A DNA stretch of 64,000 bases from CAWCGU01 sp963795195 (lineage in GTDB: Bacteria > Actinomycetota > Thermoleophilia > Solirubrobacterales > 70-9), in NCBI GenBank assembly GCA_963795195.1, contig CAWCGU010000006.1:558001-622000 (forward strand). Reading direction: 5' to 3'. Under the pieces are notes generated by a model. The model was given only the letters and a program-made list of their open reading frames with translations. It was not told where the DNA came from and made no database searches. This document shows positions 19,044-28,692 of the stretch, piece by piece (position 1 is the stretch's first letter; each line of letters opens with the position of its first letter). Made by a program: the position numbers and the translations under genes.

Positions 19044-21065
19044 TCAGCGCGCCGCAATAGCCCCGGAGGTGCGGCGTGCCAGCGACATGATCGTGATCAT
19101 CGGGTTCGTCCCGGAGGAAGTCGGGAAAGCGCTTGCGTCACCGATCCAGACGCCCTTCGTGTCGTGCAGCTCCCCCCAGGGGTCTGCAACCGACGTCTCC
19201 GGATTCGAGCCCATCCGGCAGCTGCCCATCTGATGGGCGGAGAAGATGGCGTGGTCACGAGGCGCCAGCGAGGCCGAGCTGATCTCGGCGATGAACTTGT
19301 CGATGTCCTCGCCGCGGTTCCAGATCCGTGAGCCGCGGGCCATCGTGGCGATGCGCTCGGCGCCGGCGGCGTCGTGGAGCTTGATCATCTCGGCGAGGCC
19401 GCGACGGAAGTTGTGCTGGTCGAGCTCGTCCGTGAGCAGGTAGCTGACGACGGGGTTGCCGCTCCCGTCGATCGTGATCCGGCCGTGGCCGCGGTCGCGG
19501 GTCAGGTTGATGAACCCGGCGATCTTGGTCCAGTCCAGCATCAGCTCCTTGTGCTCGCGGCCGGATGTCCAGGCCGTCGCCGCCCCGACGAGCCCGGTGG
19601 TCGCCTGTGAGCACTCGAGCAGGAATCCGTAGCCGTCCTCGAGATCGGCGAACTCGTGTGAGAGCGCGGCCTGCGGCGGGCCCCAGGACCAGCGCTGGTC
19701 TTCGCCGTAGAAGCCGCTGATCGCGGTTGTCGGGTGCAGCCGCAGGTAGTCGCCGACCGCCGGGCCGCCGATGCCCGAACGCAGCAGCAGAGCCGGTGAC
19801 TCGATCGAGCCGCAGGCGACGACGACTGTCGGCGCGCGGACGAGGACGCGGGCGGTGCTGCCGTCCGGGCCGGTCCATGTCGCTTCGACCCCGGCGGCGC
19901 GCCCACCCTCGACGAGGATGCGGTCGGCCTTGCAGCCGGTCACGAACTGCCCGCCATTCGCGTGGGCGTCCTCAAGGTAGGTCTTGGCGGTCGACTGCTT
20001 TGAGCCGGAGACGTCGCCGAATCCCATGTAGCCCGCGGTGGCGGGGTCGTAGCTGTCGGGGTCGGTGTTGCGAACGGTCAGCCGAAAGTCGTAGCCGAGA
20101 GCCTCGCAGCCCTCCTTGAGGCGGTGGTGGACCCCGTTGAGGTCGCTGCAGGCGTCGTTGGCCTGCAGCCGCTCGAGCACCGCATCCATGTCGGCGTCGT
20201 AGTCGGCGCCGTCGAGGCCTTCGAGCCCGTGCTCGCGCGCCCACTGCTCGCGGACCCACCCGTGGGTACGCAGGCAGTTGGTCCAGTTGACCACGGTGCC
20301 GCCGCCGAGCCCGGTGCCGGACAGTATCGAGACTTGGCCCTCGGCGGTGAGGAAGGGACCACCGTTGAGGTACATGTTCTGGTAGGCGGGCAGCTCGAGG
20401 CCGTTGAAGTCGGATTCGTTGAAGTAGCCGCCCGCCTCGAGCACGCAGACGGCCTTGCCGCGGCCGGCGAGCTCGCCGGCGATCACGCCGCCGCCGGCGC
20501 CGGATCCGATCACGCAGACGTCGGCGTCGATCGTCAGCTCTCCGCTTTGCGGTGTGCGCAGGGCGATCGGCTTCTCGATCGGTCGCGGCGGCGCAATCGG
20601 TCCCGGATAGCCGATCGCGTCCCAGTTCGGGTTGCGCCCGGTGCCGAGATCAGGCAGCGCGTAGAAGAGCGAGAGGCAGAGCCCGCGCAGGGTGGCGATC
20701 CCGGCGAGCGCTTCCGGACCCGAGTTCTCCACGCCGACGACGATCTGCTCGCGCAGTTCCTGCGGGGTCCCGGCGTTCATTCCCTGCTCGGCGAGGCCGT
20801 CGAGCAGCTCGCGCAGGCCCGCGGCGACGTCGTCGGGCAGCTCGGCCATCAGCAGCCCCACCTCGAGCGCCTCCGGAACGCCGAGATGCGACGCCGAGCG
20901 GGCCCAGAATCCGGTCGGGTCGCCTGCCCCGTTCTCACCCGGAGGTGCGAGCGACGGCACGATCGAGTCGCAGAAGGCAGCCAGGGTCGCCCGCTGCGCG
21001 TCGTCAAAGAGCGTGCTGGTGCTGAGCAGCGCCATCGCCTGACCGGCCTGCTCGGTGACCGCGGC
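19044..21065 (-). CDS. GMC-type long-chain-alcohol-oxidase-like module, C-terminal half of an ALDH fusion
   Basis: About 673 residues in open frame with the aldehyde dehydrogenase tail preceding it. An N-terminal helical region (FDDAQRATLAAFCDSIVPSL, about 80 residues) is typical of fatty-alcohol oxidases. Then comes the FAD-binding motif CVIGSGAGGGVIAGELA, the GMC signature GTGLGGGTVVNWTN, and the C-terminal HQMGSCRMGSNPETSV with the catalytic His region and GTNPM. Such flavoproteins oxidise alcohols to aldehydes with O2 or another acceptor. No stop codon separates it from the dehydrogenase. If the frameshift at 21294 is real, the ATG at 21035 could start this part alone, though its Shine-Dalgarno is weak. 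Confidence 0.85.
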   Translation of the reverse strand, partial: AAVTEQAGQAMALLSTSTLFDDAQRATLAAFCDSIVPSLAPPGENGAGDPTGFWARSASHLGVPEALEVGLLMAELPDDVAAGLRELLDGLAEQGMNAGTPQELREQIVVGVENSGPEALAGIATLRGLCLSLFYALPDLGTGRNPNWDAIGYPGPIAPPRPIEKPIALRTPQSGELTIDADVCVIGSGAGGGVIAGELAGRGKAVCVLEAGGYFNESDFNGLELPAYQNMYLNGGPFLTAEGQVSILSGTGLGGGTVVNWTNCLRTHGWVREQWAREHGLEGLDGADYDADMDAVLERLQANDACSDLNGVHHRLKEGCEALGYDFRLTVRNTDPDSYDPATAGYMGFGDVSGSKQSTAKTYLEDAHANGGQFVTGCKADRILVEGGRAAGVEATWTGPDGSTARVLVRAPTVVVACGSIESPALLLRSGIGGPAVGDYLRLHPTTAISGFYGEDQRWSWGPPQAALSHEFADLEDGYGFLLECSQATTGLVGAATAWTSGREHKELMLDWTKIAGFINLTRDRGHGRITIDGSGNPVVSYLLTDELDQHNFRRGLAEMIKLHDAAGAERIATMARGSRIWNRGEDIDKFIAEISSASLAPRDHAIFSAHQMGSCRMGSNPETSVADPWGELHDTKGVWIGDASAFPTSSGTNPMITIMSLARRTSGAIAAR

Positions 21066-22521
21066 GCTGTAGGGGAAGTAGTGAAGCTCACGCGAGGGCG
21101 CCGTGCCCGGGGTGATCATCAGCGATTGGCGCTTCGTGTACTTGCGGATGCCGTCGGGGCCGTGGCGGGAGCCGAGGCCGGACTCCTTCCAGCCGCCCAT
21201 CGGCAGCTCGAGCGCCGCGTAGTTCAGCTGCGTGTCGTTGACGCCGACGACGCCGGCCTCGATCCGGCGCGCAATCTGCTCGCCGCGCTCGATGGTCGCG
21301 GGTCCAGACAGATGCCTGCAGCCCGTAGACCCCGTCGTTGGCGAGGGCCAGTGCCTCCTCGGCGTCGCTCACCTTCATCACCGGCAGCGTCGGGCCGAAC
21401 GTCTCCTCGGTCATGCAGCGCATCGAGTGGTCGACGCCGGTCAGCACCGTCGGCTCGTAGAAACGGCCGGGCCCCTCCCCCGCCTTGCCGCCGGTCAGCA
21501 GCTCGGCGCCCTTTGCGACCGCGTCCTGGACGTGGGCGTCGATCAGCTCGATCTGGGGCGGGAAGATGATCGCGCCGATGTCAACGGATCCAGGGGCACC
21601 CGGTGGGCCCTGGCGCAGGGCCTTGACCTTCTCGGTCAGGCTTGCGACGAACTCGTCGTGGACCGGCTCCTCGACGTAGATGCGCTCGACCGAGATGCAA
21701 ACCTGGCCGGAGTTGTTGAGCCCGTAGGCGACGGCGGCGTTGGTGGCGCGTTCGATGTCGGCGTCGGCGAGCACGATCATCGGGTCCTTGCCGCCCAGCT
21801 CCAGTGAAACCGGGGTCAGCGTCTCGGCCGCCCTCGCCATCACCTTCTTGCCGGTGGCCACGGAGCCGGTGAACATCACGTAGTCGACCAAGTCGACCAG
21901 CGCCGCCCCTGTCTCGCCGCGACCGGTGACGTTCTTAAAGACACCGTCGGGGACTCCGCTCTCCGTCAGCATCTCCCCGAGCAGCAGCGAGGTCAGCGGT
22001 GTCACCTCGGAGGGCTTGAGGACGACCGCGTTGCCGGCGGCAAGCGCCGGAATGCAGTCGCCGAACGAGTTGTTGAGCGGAAAGTTCCAGGGCCCGATCA
22101 CGCCGATGACCCCGAGTGGGGCGTACCGGATGCGGAGCTGGCGCCCGCGCACGAACGGCGAGGCGGACTCGACATCCTGGTCGGCCAGGTACTCGGGAGC
22201 CTTCTTGGCCCAGAATTCCAGCGCCGCCGTCCCGTAGGAGATCTCCGCGAACTGGGTCTCATCGGCGGGGCGTCCGGTCTCGGCGCAGATCGTCTCCACG
22301 ACTCGCTCGGCATTGGCGACGAGCCAGGCCTTGGCGGCGAGCAGCACTTCGGCGCGGCCGTCGAATCCGAGCGCGGCCCAGCCGGGCTGGGCGGCGCGGG
22401 CGGTGGCGACGGCCTCCGCGACCTGCCCTGCGGAGAACTCCGGAACGGTCGCGATCGTCTCGCCGGTCGCGGGATTCTCAACCTGAATCAGCGCGCCCGC
22501 TGCTACCTCTGTCGCACCCAC
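21066..22521 (-). CDS. Aldehyde dehydrogenase module, N-terminal half of an ALDH-GMC fusion, frameshifted
   Basis: About 485 residues from GTG 22521. It shows the NAD-binding and catalytic parts of the ALDH superfamily: PWNFPLNNSFGDCIPALAAG, FTGSVATGKKV, catalytic Glu in LELGGKDPM and catalytic Cys in NSGQVCISVERIYV, then EETFGP. It resembles the succinate-semialdehyde-type group. At 21294-21295 one extra base (coding strand GACCATCG) shifts the frame; removing it gives WTRDIERGEQIARRIEAG and then the normal end PMGGWKESGLGSRHG. The corrected frame runs on without stop through HYFPYS into the GMC module, giving about 1158 residues in total. It oxidises an aldehyde to the acid with NAD(P). Confidence 0.83.
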
Positions 22522-22536
22522 TAGGTTGCGAGTCTA
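22522..22536. promoter_or_regulatory. Back-to-back -10 elements in a 16-bp divergent gap
   Basis: Plus strand TAGGTT (22522-22527) lies 10 nt before ATG 22538. Minus strand TAGACT (22536-22531) lies 9 nt before GTG 22521. Start codons are separated by only 16 bp, so each -10 sits close to the other gene's start codon. Confidence 0.5.
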
Positions 22537-22537
22537 T

Positions 22538-23683
22538 ATGCGAACGGCAATTGTCTCCGACCTGCATCTGGGGGCCGGGCACGGCAGCGACCTGCTGCGC
22601 ATCAAACGCTTCCGGGAGACGCTGTTCGACGCGCTCGACGGCGCTGACCAGGTGCTCCTGCTCGGTGACGTTGTCGAGCTTCGCGACACCCCGGTGCAGC
22701 AGGCGCTGGCGGCCGCGAAGCCCTTCTTCGGGCTCCTCGGCGAGCGCATGAGGGGCGCCCGGATCGTGATCGTTCCAGGTAACCACGACCATCGTCTCGC
22801 GGCTGACTGGCTCGACCGCCGGCGCAATGCCGCGCGCTCGGCGCCGCCGGCGCTCGGACTCGAACAATTCGCCAAGCCGACAGCGGGCCCGGTCGCGAAG
22901 CTCGCGCGCGCGCTGACGGTCGCCGGCGCCGGCGAAGTCGCCCTGGCTTACCCAGGGGTCTGGGTCAGCGAAAGCGTCTACGCGACCCACGGCCACTACC
23001 TCGATCCGCATCTGACCGTGCCGACCTTCGAGCGGCTCGGCGTCGGGCTCGTCGAGCGCGTACTTGGTGGCCTGCAACCCGGGCCTCGCACGCCTGACGA
23101 CTACGAGCGCATCCTCGCGCCCGTCTACGCCTTCCTCTACGAGCTGGCCCAGGCCGGCGACCAGACCCGCGCGGAGGGGGTGACGCCATCGATCCGCATC
23201 TGGCAAACCCTCTCAGGTCACAGCAGCAGTCGCGTCGCCCGAATCCGCAGCCTGCTGATCGGTTCCGTGGCGCTGCCGGGAGCGGTTCGCGCGGCGAATC
23301 GCCTCGGGCTGGGACGCTTCAGCGCCGATGTCTCGCTGAAGGAGATCAGCCGCGCCAGCACGGCTGCGATGCGCGACTGCGTGCGCAGTCTCGTTATCGA
23401 GGCCGACCATGTGATCTTCGGCCACTCACACCGCCGCGGCCCGATGCCCGGCGACAGCGCTGCCGCCTGGGAGGTCGGCCCGACGAAACTGCACAACACC
23501 GGCAGCTGGGTCTGGTCGCCGTTGCTGGTGGGTAGTTCGAAGCGAAGTCCCTACTGGCCGGGGACGATCGCGGTGGTCGAAGATGACGGTGATCCGCAGC
23601 TGCTGCACCTGCTCGAGGGCTTGGAGCGGCAGGAGATTCACGAGGCCGTGAAGGGAAGCGGCGCGGAGGCGGAGACGGGCTGA
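22538..23683 (+). CDS. Calcineurin-like metallophosphoesterase
   Basis: 381 residues with the metal-ligand blocks of the metallophosphoesterase superfamily: SDLHLG near the N-terminus, GDVVEL at about residue 45, GNHDH at about 83, ATHGHYLDPH at about 150 and FGHSHRRG near 295. All metal ligands appear present. Substrates of this group range from nucleotides and phospholipids to phosphoproteins; nothing here decides among them. The ATG at 22538 is favoured over the TTG at 22526 by the -10 at 22522 and by sequence (MRTAIVSDLH). It is divergent from the ALDH-GMC gene. Confidence 0.87.
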   Translation: MRTAIVSDLHLGAGHGSDLLRIKRFRETLFDALDGADQVLLLGDVVELRDTPVQQALAAAKPFFGLLGERMRGARIVIVPGNHDHRLAADWLDRRRNAARSAPPALGLEQFAKPTAGPVAKLARALTVAGAGEVALAYPGVWVSESVYATHGHYLDPHLTVPTFERLGVGLVERVLGGLQPGPRTPDDYERILAPVYAFLYELAQAGDQTRAEGVTPSIRIWQTLSGHSSSRVARIRSLLIGSVALPGAVRAANRLGLGRFSADVSLKEISRASTAAMRDCVRSLVIEADHVIFGHSHRRGPMPGDSAAAWEVGPTKLHNTGSWVWSPLLVGSSKRSPYWPGTIAVVEDDGDPQLLHLLEGLERQEIHEAVKGSGAEAETG

Positions 23684-23709
23684 CGCCGGGCGCGGCCGAA
23701 AACTTCTTC

Positions 23710-26106
23710 TCAGCGCCCGCCCCGAACCCCCACGCAGTTCGCTCGACGCGCCAGCGCCGGGAATGGCAAGTCGGCCACGACCGCGGTTTCGAGGTACTCG
23801 TTCTCCGTCGGCGCGCCGGAGCCCGGCGCCAGGGCGATGGAGGTGGCGCGCAGTTGTGCGCGCGGAGCGTCGGGCACCACCCACGGAGCGATCGCCAAAA
23901 ACTCGCGCTTGCGGCCGGCATAGGGCCGCAGGCGCAACGGATCGCTTTCCGGGGCGGCCGGCTGGAAGCTGGAGTTGCCGACGTAGGTGCAGCGCCGCCT
24001 TCCTCGCAGCCCGCGCTGGGTTATCACGGTCTGGCCGTCGAAGGCGAGGTCGGCGAGGTTGCCGACCATGTGCGGTGTGACGTTGTAGGTGAAGCCGGCG
24101 CTGGGGTCGGCCACGGCCCGCCAGGTGGAGCGCATCCACTCGAGCGGCTGGTAAGTGCCCTCTCCCGCGGGGCCGGCCCAGCGACCTGGATTGGCCTCGT
24201 CTTGGATCACGAGGTTGACGCCGAGCCGGTCCATGCACTGCATGTAGAAGCGGGCTGTGTCGCTGCACGGGTTCAGTGGCTGCGGAGCCCCGAGTTCGTG
24301 CCCGTAGATGAAGGCCGGAAGGCTGGTCGCGAAACCGATCCTCGCCCTGGTTTCCGGCAACCGGTACGGGCGCAGGTTCTCGATCGCATCCGGGCCCGTC
24401 GAGGCTCCGGGGGCCAGCTGGATCGTCTCCTCGATCGGCGTCAGAGGCACCTTGCGGTTCGTAATGACCACGTTGCGCAGGGGCGTCGGCCCCTCACGAT
24501 TCACGTCCTCGGGTCCCCACATGAAGACCTCGTTGTAGACCCGGGGTGACGTCGCCACGAACACAGACTCCGGGCGGGGCCGGTCGGGATCCGCGAACGC
24601 CGCGATCTCACCGGGGTCAACGGACTCCCGAAACGGCGCCTGGTTGTTGGAGCCGAGGATGTAGATGCCGTAACGGCGCGCCATGTCGGAGAAGACCTGC
24701 ATCCAACCGCGCGCAAAGGTGTCCGTAGCCGACACGAACGCCGCCGAGAGCGGCTGTAGGTCCGGGGCGAAGCGACCGAGATAGGCCGCCAGCGGCCCGC
24801 CGTAGGAGGCCGTGACCGCAGCGAGCGAAAGCAAGACCCCGCACGGCACACCCTGCGGCTCGCAGCTCGGCCCGCTCGCCGGCTCCTCAAAGAGAGCCCG
24901 CGCGCTCGACCCGCGCGACCCGGTCGCAATCGTCATCAGCCCGACGTCCTCGTTGAAGGCCACCACGTTGGGACGCCCCCGTGCCAGTCGCGGGACGACG
25001 TACTCCCGGATCGTGCACTCGATCTTGATGCGAAAGCTGGCGTAGCTGCGCACGTGCCTCAGCTCCTGCATGAACTGCATGGCGAACACCCGCGGTGCTC
25101 CCGGGGCAGGCGAGCGGGCCACGACCGGCGAAGCGTGCAGCGCCGCCCGCGCCTCGCGGCACTCAGCCTGCGACGGCGGCGGTGGGATGCGCGGGCGCGC
25201 GGGCCCGGCTCGAGCGATCACACGCCGCCCCATCGCCGGGTCATTGGTTATCACCGCATCGACCCCGGCAAGGGTCGCCCCCCGAACAGACTCGGCGTCG
25301 TCCAGCGTGAACGGAACGACTCGCAGGCCGAGTGCGTGTGCCTCGGCGATGTAGGCGGCGGTGGTGAGGCCGCCGAGCCCGTCAATCGGCCACTGTGGAG
25401 AGACCCACTCGTAGCCGCGTGCGCGGGCGAACGCCGGGCTGACCTGGTTGAGCGGCGTCGGCGGGTCGCGCAGCGTCAGCAGCGAGGTCTCGGCGTCAGC
25501 GAAGTAGGGATCGGCCTCGAAGACGTCGAGGTTGAGGGGCCAGAAGCTCTGGACGATCAGGCGCGAGGGCGGGAACCCGCTCGCCCGCAACGTCTTCGCA
25601 ACCGACTCGGCGAAAGCATCGCCGAGCTCGAAGTCCGGATCGGTGGGGATGTTCTTGACCTCGAGGTTGATCGAGGCGCCGCGTCGCCCTGCGAACCGAA
25701 GCACCTCGGCAAGAGTCGGAACCGGCGCGCGCCGTGCATCGGCCGGCCGCAGCTGTCGCGACACCTCGGCGGTGCCGAGCAGGTCGAGCTCGCAGTCCTC
25801 TCGCAACTCGACGGCCGTCAGCGCAGCGACGGAGCCCTCGCAGTTGGTCGTCCGCTCGAGTGTCGCGTCATGGAGGACGACGGGAACGTCGTCCGCGGTC
25901 AGCTTCGCATCGAGCTCCAGCACGTAGCCCGCGGCGGCGGCGGCCCTGAAGGCCGCCTGGGAGTTCTCCGGGTATCGCGCACTCTGCTTGCCGTCAGCGC
26001 GCACCAGGGACCCGCCCCTGTGTGCGTGGATGTAGGGCGACGCCGCGGCGCCCGCGGGAAGCAGGGCCAGGGCGATCGCCGCCAGCAAGACTGTGCGCCG
26101 GCTCAT
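23710..26106 (-). CDS. Secreted glycerophosphodiester phosphodiesterase fused to a nitrilase-like domain
   Basis: 798 residues with a signal peptide (MSRRTVLLAAIALALLPAGA). Residues 25-300 form a GDPD domain: HRG at 29-31, ENS at 47-49, ELD at 64-66, HD at 79-80 and LEVK at 148-151, all catalytic or metal positions. Residues 335-735 resemble the carbon-nitrogen hydrolase fold, with Glu386 in VAFNEDVGL and Lys552 in NRKVPL at the expected places. Where nitrilases have the Cys nucleophile, the sequence reads IGFATSLPAF, without Cys. The second half is therefore a probable non-classical or inactive relative. It follows the heparinase-like gene with a 4-bp overlap, so both are secreted products of one operon. 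Confidence 0.8.
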   Translation of the reverse strand: MSRRTVLLAAIALALLPAGAAASPYIHAHRGGSLVRADGKQSARYPENSQAAFRAAAAAGYVLELDAKLTADDVPVVLHDATLERTTNCEGSVAALTAVELREDCELDLLGTAEVSRQLRPADARRAPVPTLAEVLRFAGRRGASINLEVKNIPTDPDFELGDAFAESVAKTLRASGFPPSRLIVQSFWPLNLDVFEADPYFADAETSLLTLRDPPTPLNQVSPAFARARGYEWVSPQWPIDGLGGLTTAAYIAEAHALGLRVVPFTLDDAESVRGATLAGVDAVITNDPAMGRRVIARAGPARPRIPPPPSQAECREARAALHASPVVARSPAPGAPRVFAMQFMQELRHVRSYASFRIKIECTIREYVVPRLARGRPNVVAFNEDVGLMTIATGSRGSSARALFEEPASGPSCEPQGVPCGVLLSLAAVTASYGGPLAAYLGRFAPDLQPLSAAFVSATDTFARGWMQVFSDMARRYGIYILGSNNQAPFRESVDPGEIAAFADPDRPRPESVFVATSPRVYNEVFMWGPEDVNREGPTPLRNVVITNRKVPLTPIEETIQLAPGASTGPDAIENLRPYRLPETRARIGFATSLPAFIYGHELGAPQPLNPCSDTARFYMQCMDRLGVNLVIQDEANPGRWAGPAGEGTYQPLEWMRSTWRAVADPSAGFTYNVTPHMVGNLADLAFDGQTVITQRGLRGRRRCTYVGNSSFQPAAPESDPLRLRPYAGRKREFLAIAPWVVPDAPRAQLRATSIALAPGSGAPTENEYLETAVVADLPFPALARRANCVGVRGGR

Positions 26107-27953
26107 TCGCCGCTCGCAGGCTGCGCTGCCGGCGGCGGCGGCGCGGGAGGGGGCTCGGAGAAGAGGCCGAAAAGGTCCGCGACGAGCGCGTTGACCTGCT
26201 CGACCACCTCGGCGACCGGTTCACTGTCGGGCATGCCGCATTCTCGCTCGAGGTCGACGACCAGCGTGTGCGCGACGTCTTCGCCCCGGGACGCATAGGA
26301 GACGCTCCAGCGGGGAACCGCCTCCGCGACCTGCGGGAATGTCCATCCCTGATATGGGCGCTGCCTTCCCCGCACGAGGTTTCTGGCGGCACGCTCCCCG
26401 CCTGCGTAGCGAGCATCGGTGACGCAGCCATGGAATCCGTGGCCGCGAAGCGACAGCCCTGCGGCGGAGCGGTCCGCGATCTTGATGTCCGGACCCAGCT
26501 GCAGATGGCGGCGGTAGCGATGGGGCCTGGCGGCGTCGACATGGTCGGAGATCACCAGCCGCTCGCCTGGCTTGTAGAGCAGGATCCGGCGGTGCTCGAC
26601 GCCCCGCCTGCGAAGCAGCGGGTTGCGAACCACGATCACGTGCCAGCCTCCCCGCCGTCTTGCCTCGACGACCGCGCTGCCGTAGGCGGACGCCGGGTCG
26701 CGGGGGAAGCTGCGGCCGTCGACGGTGAGCACACTGTGGCTTCGCGCGGAGACCACGTAGCGGCGCCGCCGATCGCGGTCGAAACCGTACTTCCCGGGAC
26801 CGCTGACCAGTCGTACGCCGTGCTCGGAGAGCTCGAAGGAGCCCTCGTCCGCCTGTTTGTGGCTGGCATTGTGGAAGTTCGCCGTCACCGCAAGGTAGCT
26901 GCCGCCGCGCCGCACGAAGGCAAGGCCGGCCTTCGGCATCGACCTCATCCCGGACAGCCGCGACGAGCGCCGGCGCACCGCCTGTGGCGCAGCATCGAGG
27001 TCGGTGTCCCCGATCTGGGCCAGAAGGCCGTCGGGCTGAACGAACCAGGCCCCCGCCCGGGTCAGGCGCGCGAGCAGGTTCCGGATGCGTGCGTTGCCGC
27101 CGCCGAGCTCGAGGAAGCGCCTGGCCAGATCCATGACCAGGAAGTGGTAGCCGAAAGAGTGCTCCTCCCAGGCCCCCTCGGGGCTGACCCTCGCCGAGAG
27201 CGTCCGCGGGAAGCGATGCCGTGCTGTGAGCTCCCACGCCTGCGCACCGTCGATGAAGGGGAAGTAGTGGTCGCTGATCAACAGCAGGCCGACGTCCATG
27301 AACAGCCCGTGATTGGAGGGGTAGTAGTTGGTCGGGTCGGCGAGCCAGGCGCCGTGGGCGCGGATGGCGCCAACGAGCAACTGCGTCTGATCAGCGCTGA
27401 GCATGCGCTCGCAGGCGGCTGCGCGAACGACGTAGGCGAGGTAGGCGGCGCGCTCCCCAACCGTCTTGTTGAACCATGCCAACGAGCTCTGCGAGGCCGC
27501 GGGGGTTGGATTCGCGCGCAACCAGTCGAGCGCCAGCTCCTTCGCCTGCCGCAACGCCGCCAGGCTGCCGTCCGCGTACTCCTGGAAGAGGACCTCGAGG
27601 AACTTGAGCGTCTGCAATGACGCGCGGAACCCGCGTCGTGAGTGCGGGTTCTTCGTCCAGTCGATCGGCGGGATCAGCCGCGCCTTCAAACCGCGATAGA
27701 TCGTGAACATCCCGGAGCGCGCAGCCTGCACCTGCCCACGCCCGTACTCGCGCTCGAAGAGGGCCCGGAAGGACGGGCAGTTCTGCGAGCGAAGCTGTGC
27801 GATGTCTGCCGCCGGGCCGCTTTGCGCAGGAGACCGCTCGAGTTGAGCGTCCGCGAGCACGGTCTGCGCAGTCGCGCCCGCGGCGAGCGAAGCCAGGGCC
27901 ACTATCGTGGCGATCAGCAGTCTGGAACGGAGCCTCGCGCGCCGTCGGCGCAA
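26103..27953 (-). CDS. Secreted heparinase II/III-like polysaccharide lyase
   Basis: 616 residues with an N-terminal signal peptide (RSRLLIATIVALASLAAGA). The alpha-toroid domain (about 50-330) has the conserved YYPSNHG and RVSPEGAWEEHSFGYH, and the beta-sheet domain (about 350-600) opens with the family stretch NASHKQADEGSFEL. Heparinase II/III and alginate-lyase relatives cleave uronic-acid-containing polysaccharides outside the cell. The C-terminus is Pro-rich. The only in-frame start is TTG 27953, with TACACT about 10 nt upstream, so the start is less certain. It is divergent from a TetR gene and overlaps the GDPD fusion by 4 bp. Confidence 0.82.
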   Translation of the reverse strand: MRRRRARLRSRLLIATIVALASLAAGATAQTVLADAQLERSPAQSGPAADIAQLRSQNCPSFRALFEREYGRGQVQAARSGMFTIYRGLKARLIPPIDWTKNPHSRRGFRASLQTLKFLEVLFQEYADGSLAALRQAKELALDWLRANPTPAASQSSLAWFNKTVGERAAYLAYVVRAAACERMLSADQTQLLVGAIRAHGAWLADPTNYYPSNHGLFMDVGLLLISDHYFPFIDGAQAWELTARHRFPRTLSARVSPEGAWEEHSFGYHFLVMDLARRFLELGGGNARIRNLLARLTRAGAWFVQPDGLLAQIGDTDLDAAPQAVRRRSSRLSGMRSMPKAGLAFVRRGGSYLAVTANFHNASHKQADEGSFELSEHGVRLVSGPGKYGFDRDRRRRYVVSARSHSVLTVDGRSFPRDPASAYGSAVVEARRRGGWHVIVVRNPLLRRRGVEHRRILLYKPGERLVISDHVDAARPHRYRRHLQLGPDIKIADRSAAGLSLRGHGFHGCVTDARYAGGERAARNLVRGRQRPYQGWTFPQVAEAVPRWSVSYASRGEDVAHTLVVDLERECGMPDSEPVAEVVEQVNALVADLFGLFSEPPPAPPPPAAQPASGE

Positions 27954-27979
27954 TCACGTAAAAAGTGTATGGGTCAAGA

Positions 27980-28005
27980 CATTCTTAACCGCTCATGCAA
28001 GAATG
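27980..28005. promoter_or_regulatory. Inverted repeat, probable TetR operator
   Basis: CATTCTT (27980-27986) and AAGAATG (27999-28005) are perfect 7-bp inverted arms with a 12-bp spacer, 19 bp centre to centre. The right arm contains the TetR start codon and the site lies just upstream of the heparinase-like gene, so binding could control both directions. Confidence 0.5.
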
Positions 28006-28669
28006 GTTCCCTACCCTGCAGCACTGGCGCGAGCCCAGGCACCCGAGATCTTGAGCACAACCAACGAGACAACCACCAGACGCCCAGGCAGACCTGCCTC
28101 CGACGCACCTGAGCGGATCCTCGAGGCCGGGCTGGATGTCCTCAAGAAGGACGGCTACGCCGGTCTGACGCTGGCCAAGGTCGCGTCGGCTTCGGGTCAG
28201 AACAAGGCGCTGATCGCCTACTACTTCGGCTCGAAGCAGGGACTTGTCGCCGCCGTCGCACGCAAGGTCCGCGAGCTCGTCGTCGAGGAGGTCGTCGGCG
28301 GACTCTCGGAGCCCCGAGATCCCCGCGAACTCGTCGAAGGTCTGGTCGCGGGCGTCTGGCGCCTGATGGAACGTGATTCCGGGCTTCAGCGTGTCTACTT
28401 CGACCTTGCCTCGCAGTCGATCGTGGAGCACGAGGTCCAGTCGATCATGAGCACGATGAAAAGCGACTTCCGCGCCATCCTCCGCGAGCTGCTGCTGGCG
28501 CTCGAGGGTGGTCCGGCGGAGAGCGAGATCGACGCGGCGGCGGTGTTCCTGATCGCCGGCATGGAGGGGCTGACACTCGAGCACCTCGACCGGGGCACGA
28601 CGCCCGGAGCTCGAGCGCGCCGCGACCCTCTTCATCGATTCGGCCAGCGTCGCGATCACCCGCGACTAG
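28003..28669 (+). CDS. TetR-family transcriptional regulator, frameshifted near its end
   Basis: About 221 residues after correction. A basic tail (RRPGRPASDAPERIL) precedes a clear TetR helix-turn-helix: VASASGQNKALIAYYFGSKQGLV. The ligand domain continues in frame to EHLDRG, then an extra G at 28606-28607 shifts it; the other frame gives ELERAATLFIDSASVAITRD and a TAG at 28667, a normal TetR ending. The ATG at 28003 lies within an inverted repeat, as expected for autoregulation. It is divergent from the heparinase/GDPD operon, its most likely target. Confidence 0.82.
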
Positions 28670-28692
28670 CGCCGTCGGCTGCTTTCCGTGCC

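Noticed and set aside
19044..22521. ALDH and GMC as two ordinary overlapping genes
   Set aside because: No stop codon lies between them in the corrected frame and the possible internal start at 21035 has a poor ribosome-binding site. The possibility remains open if another indel exists.
25054..27620. Two long plus-strand frames over the GDPD and heparinase genes
   Set aside because: Both are antisense to genes with signal peptides and catalytic motifs.
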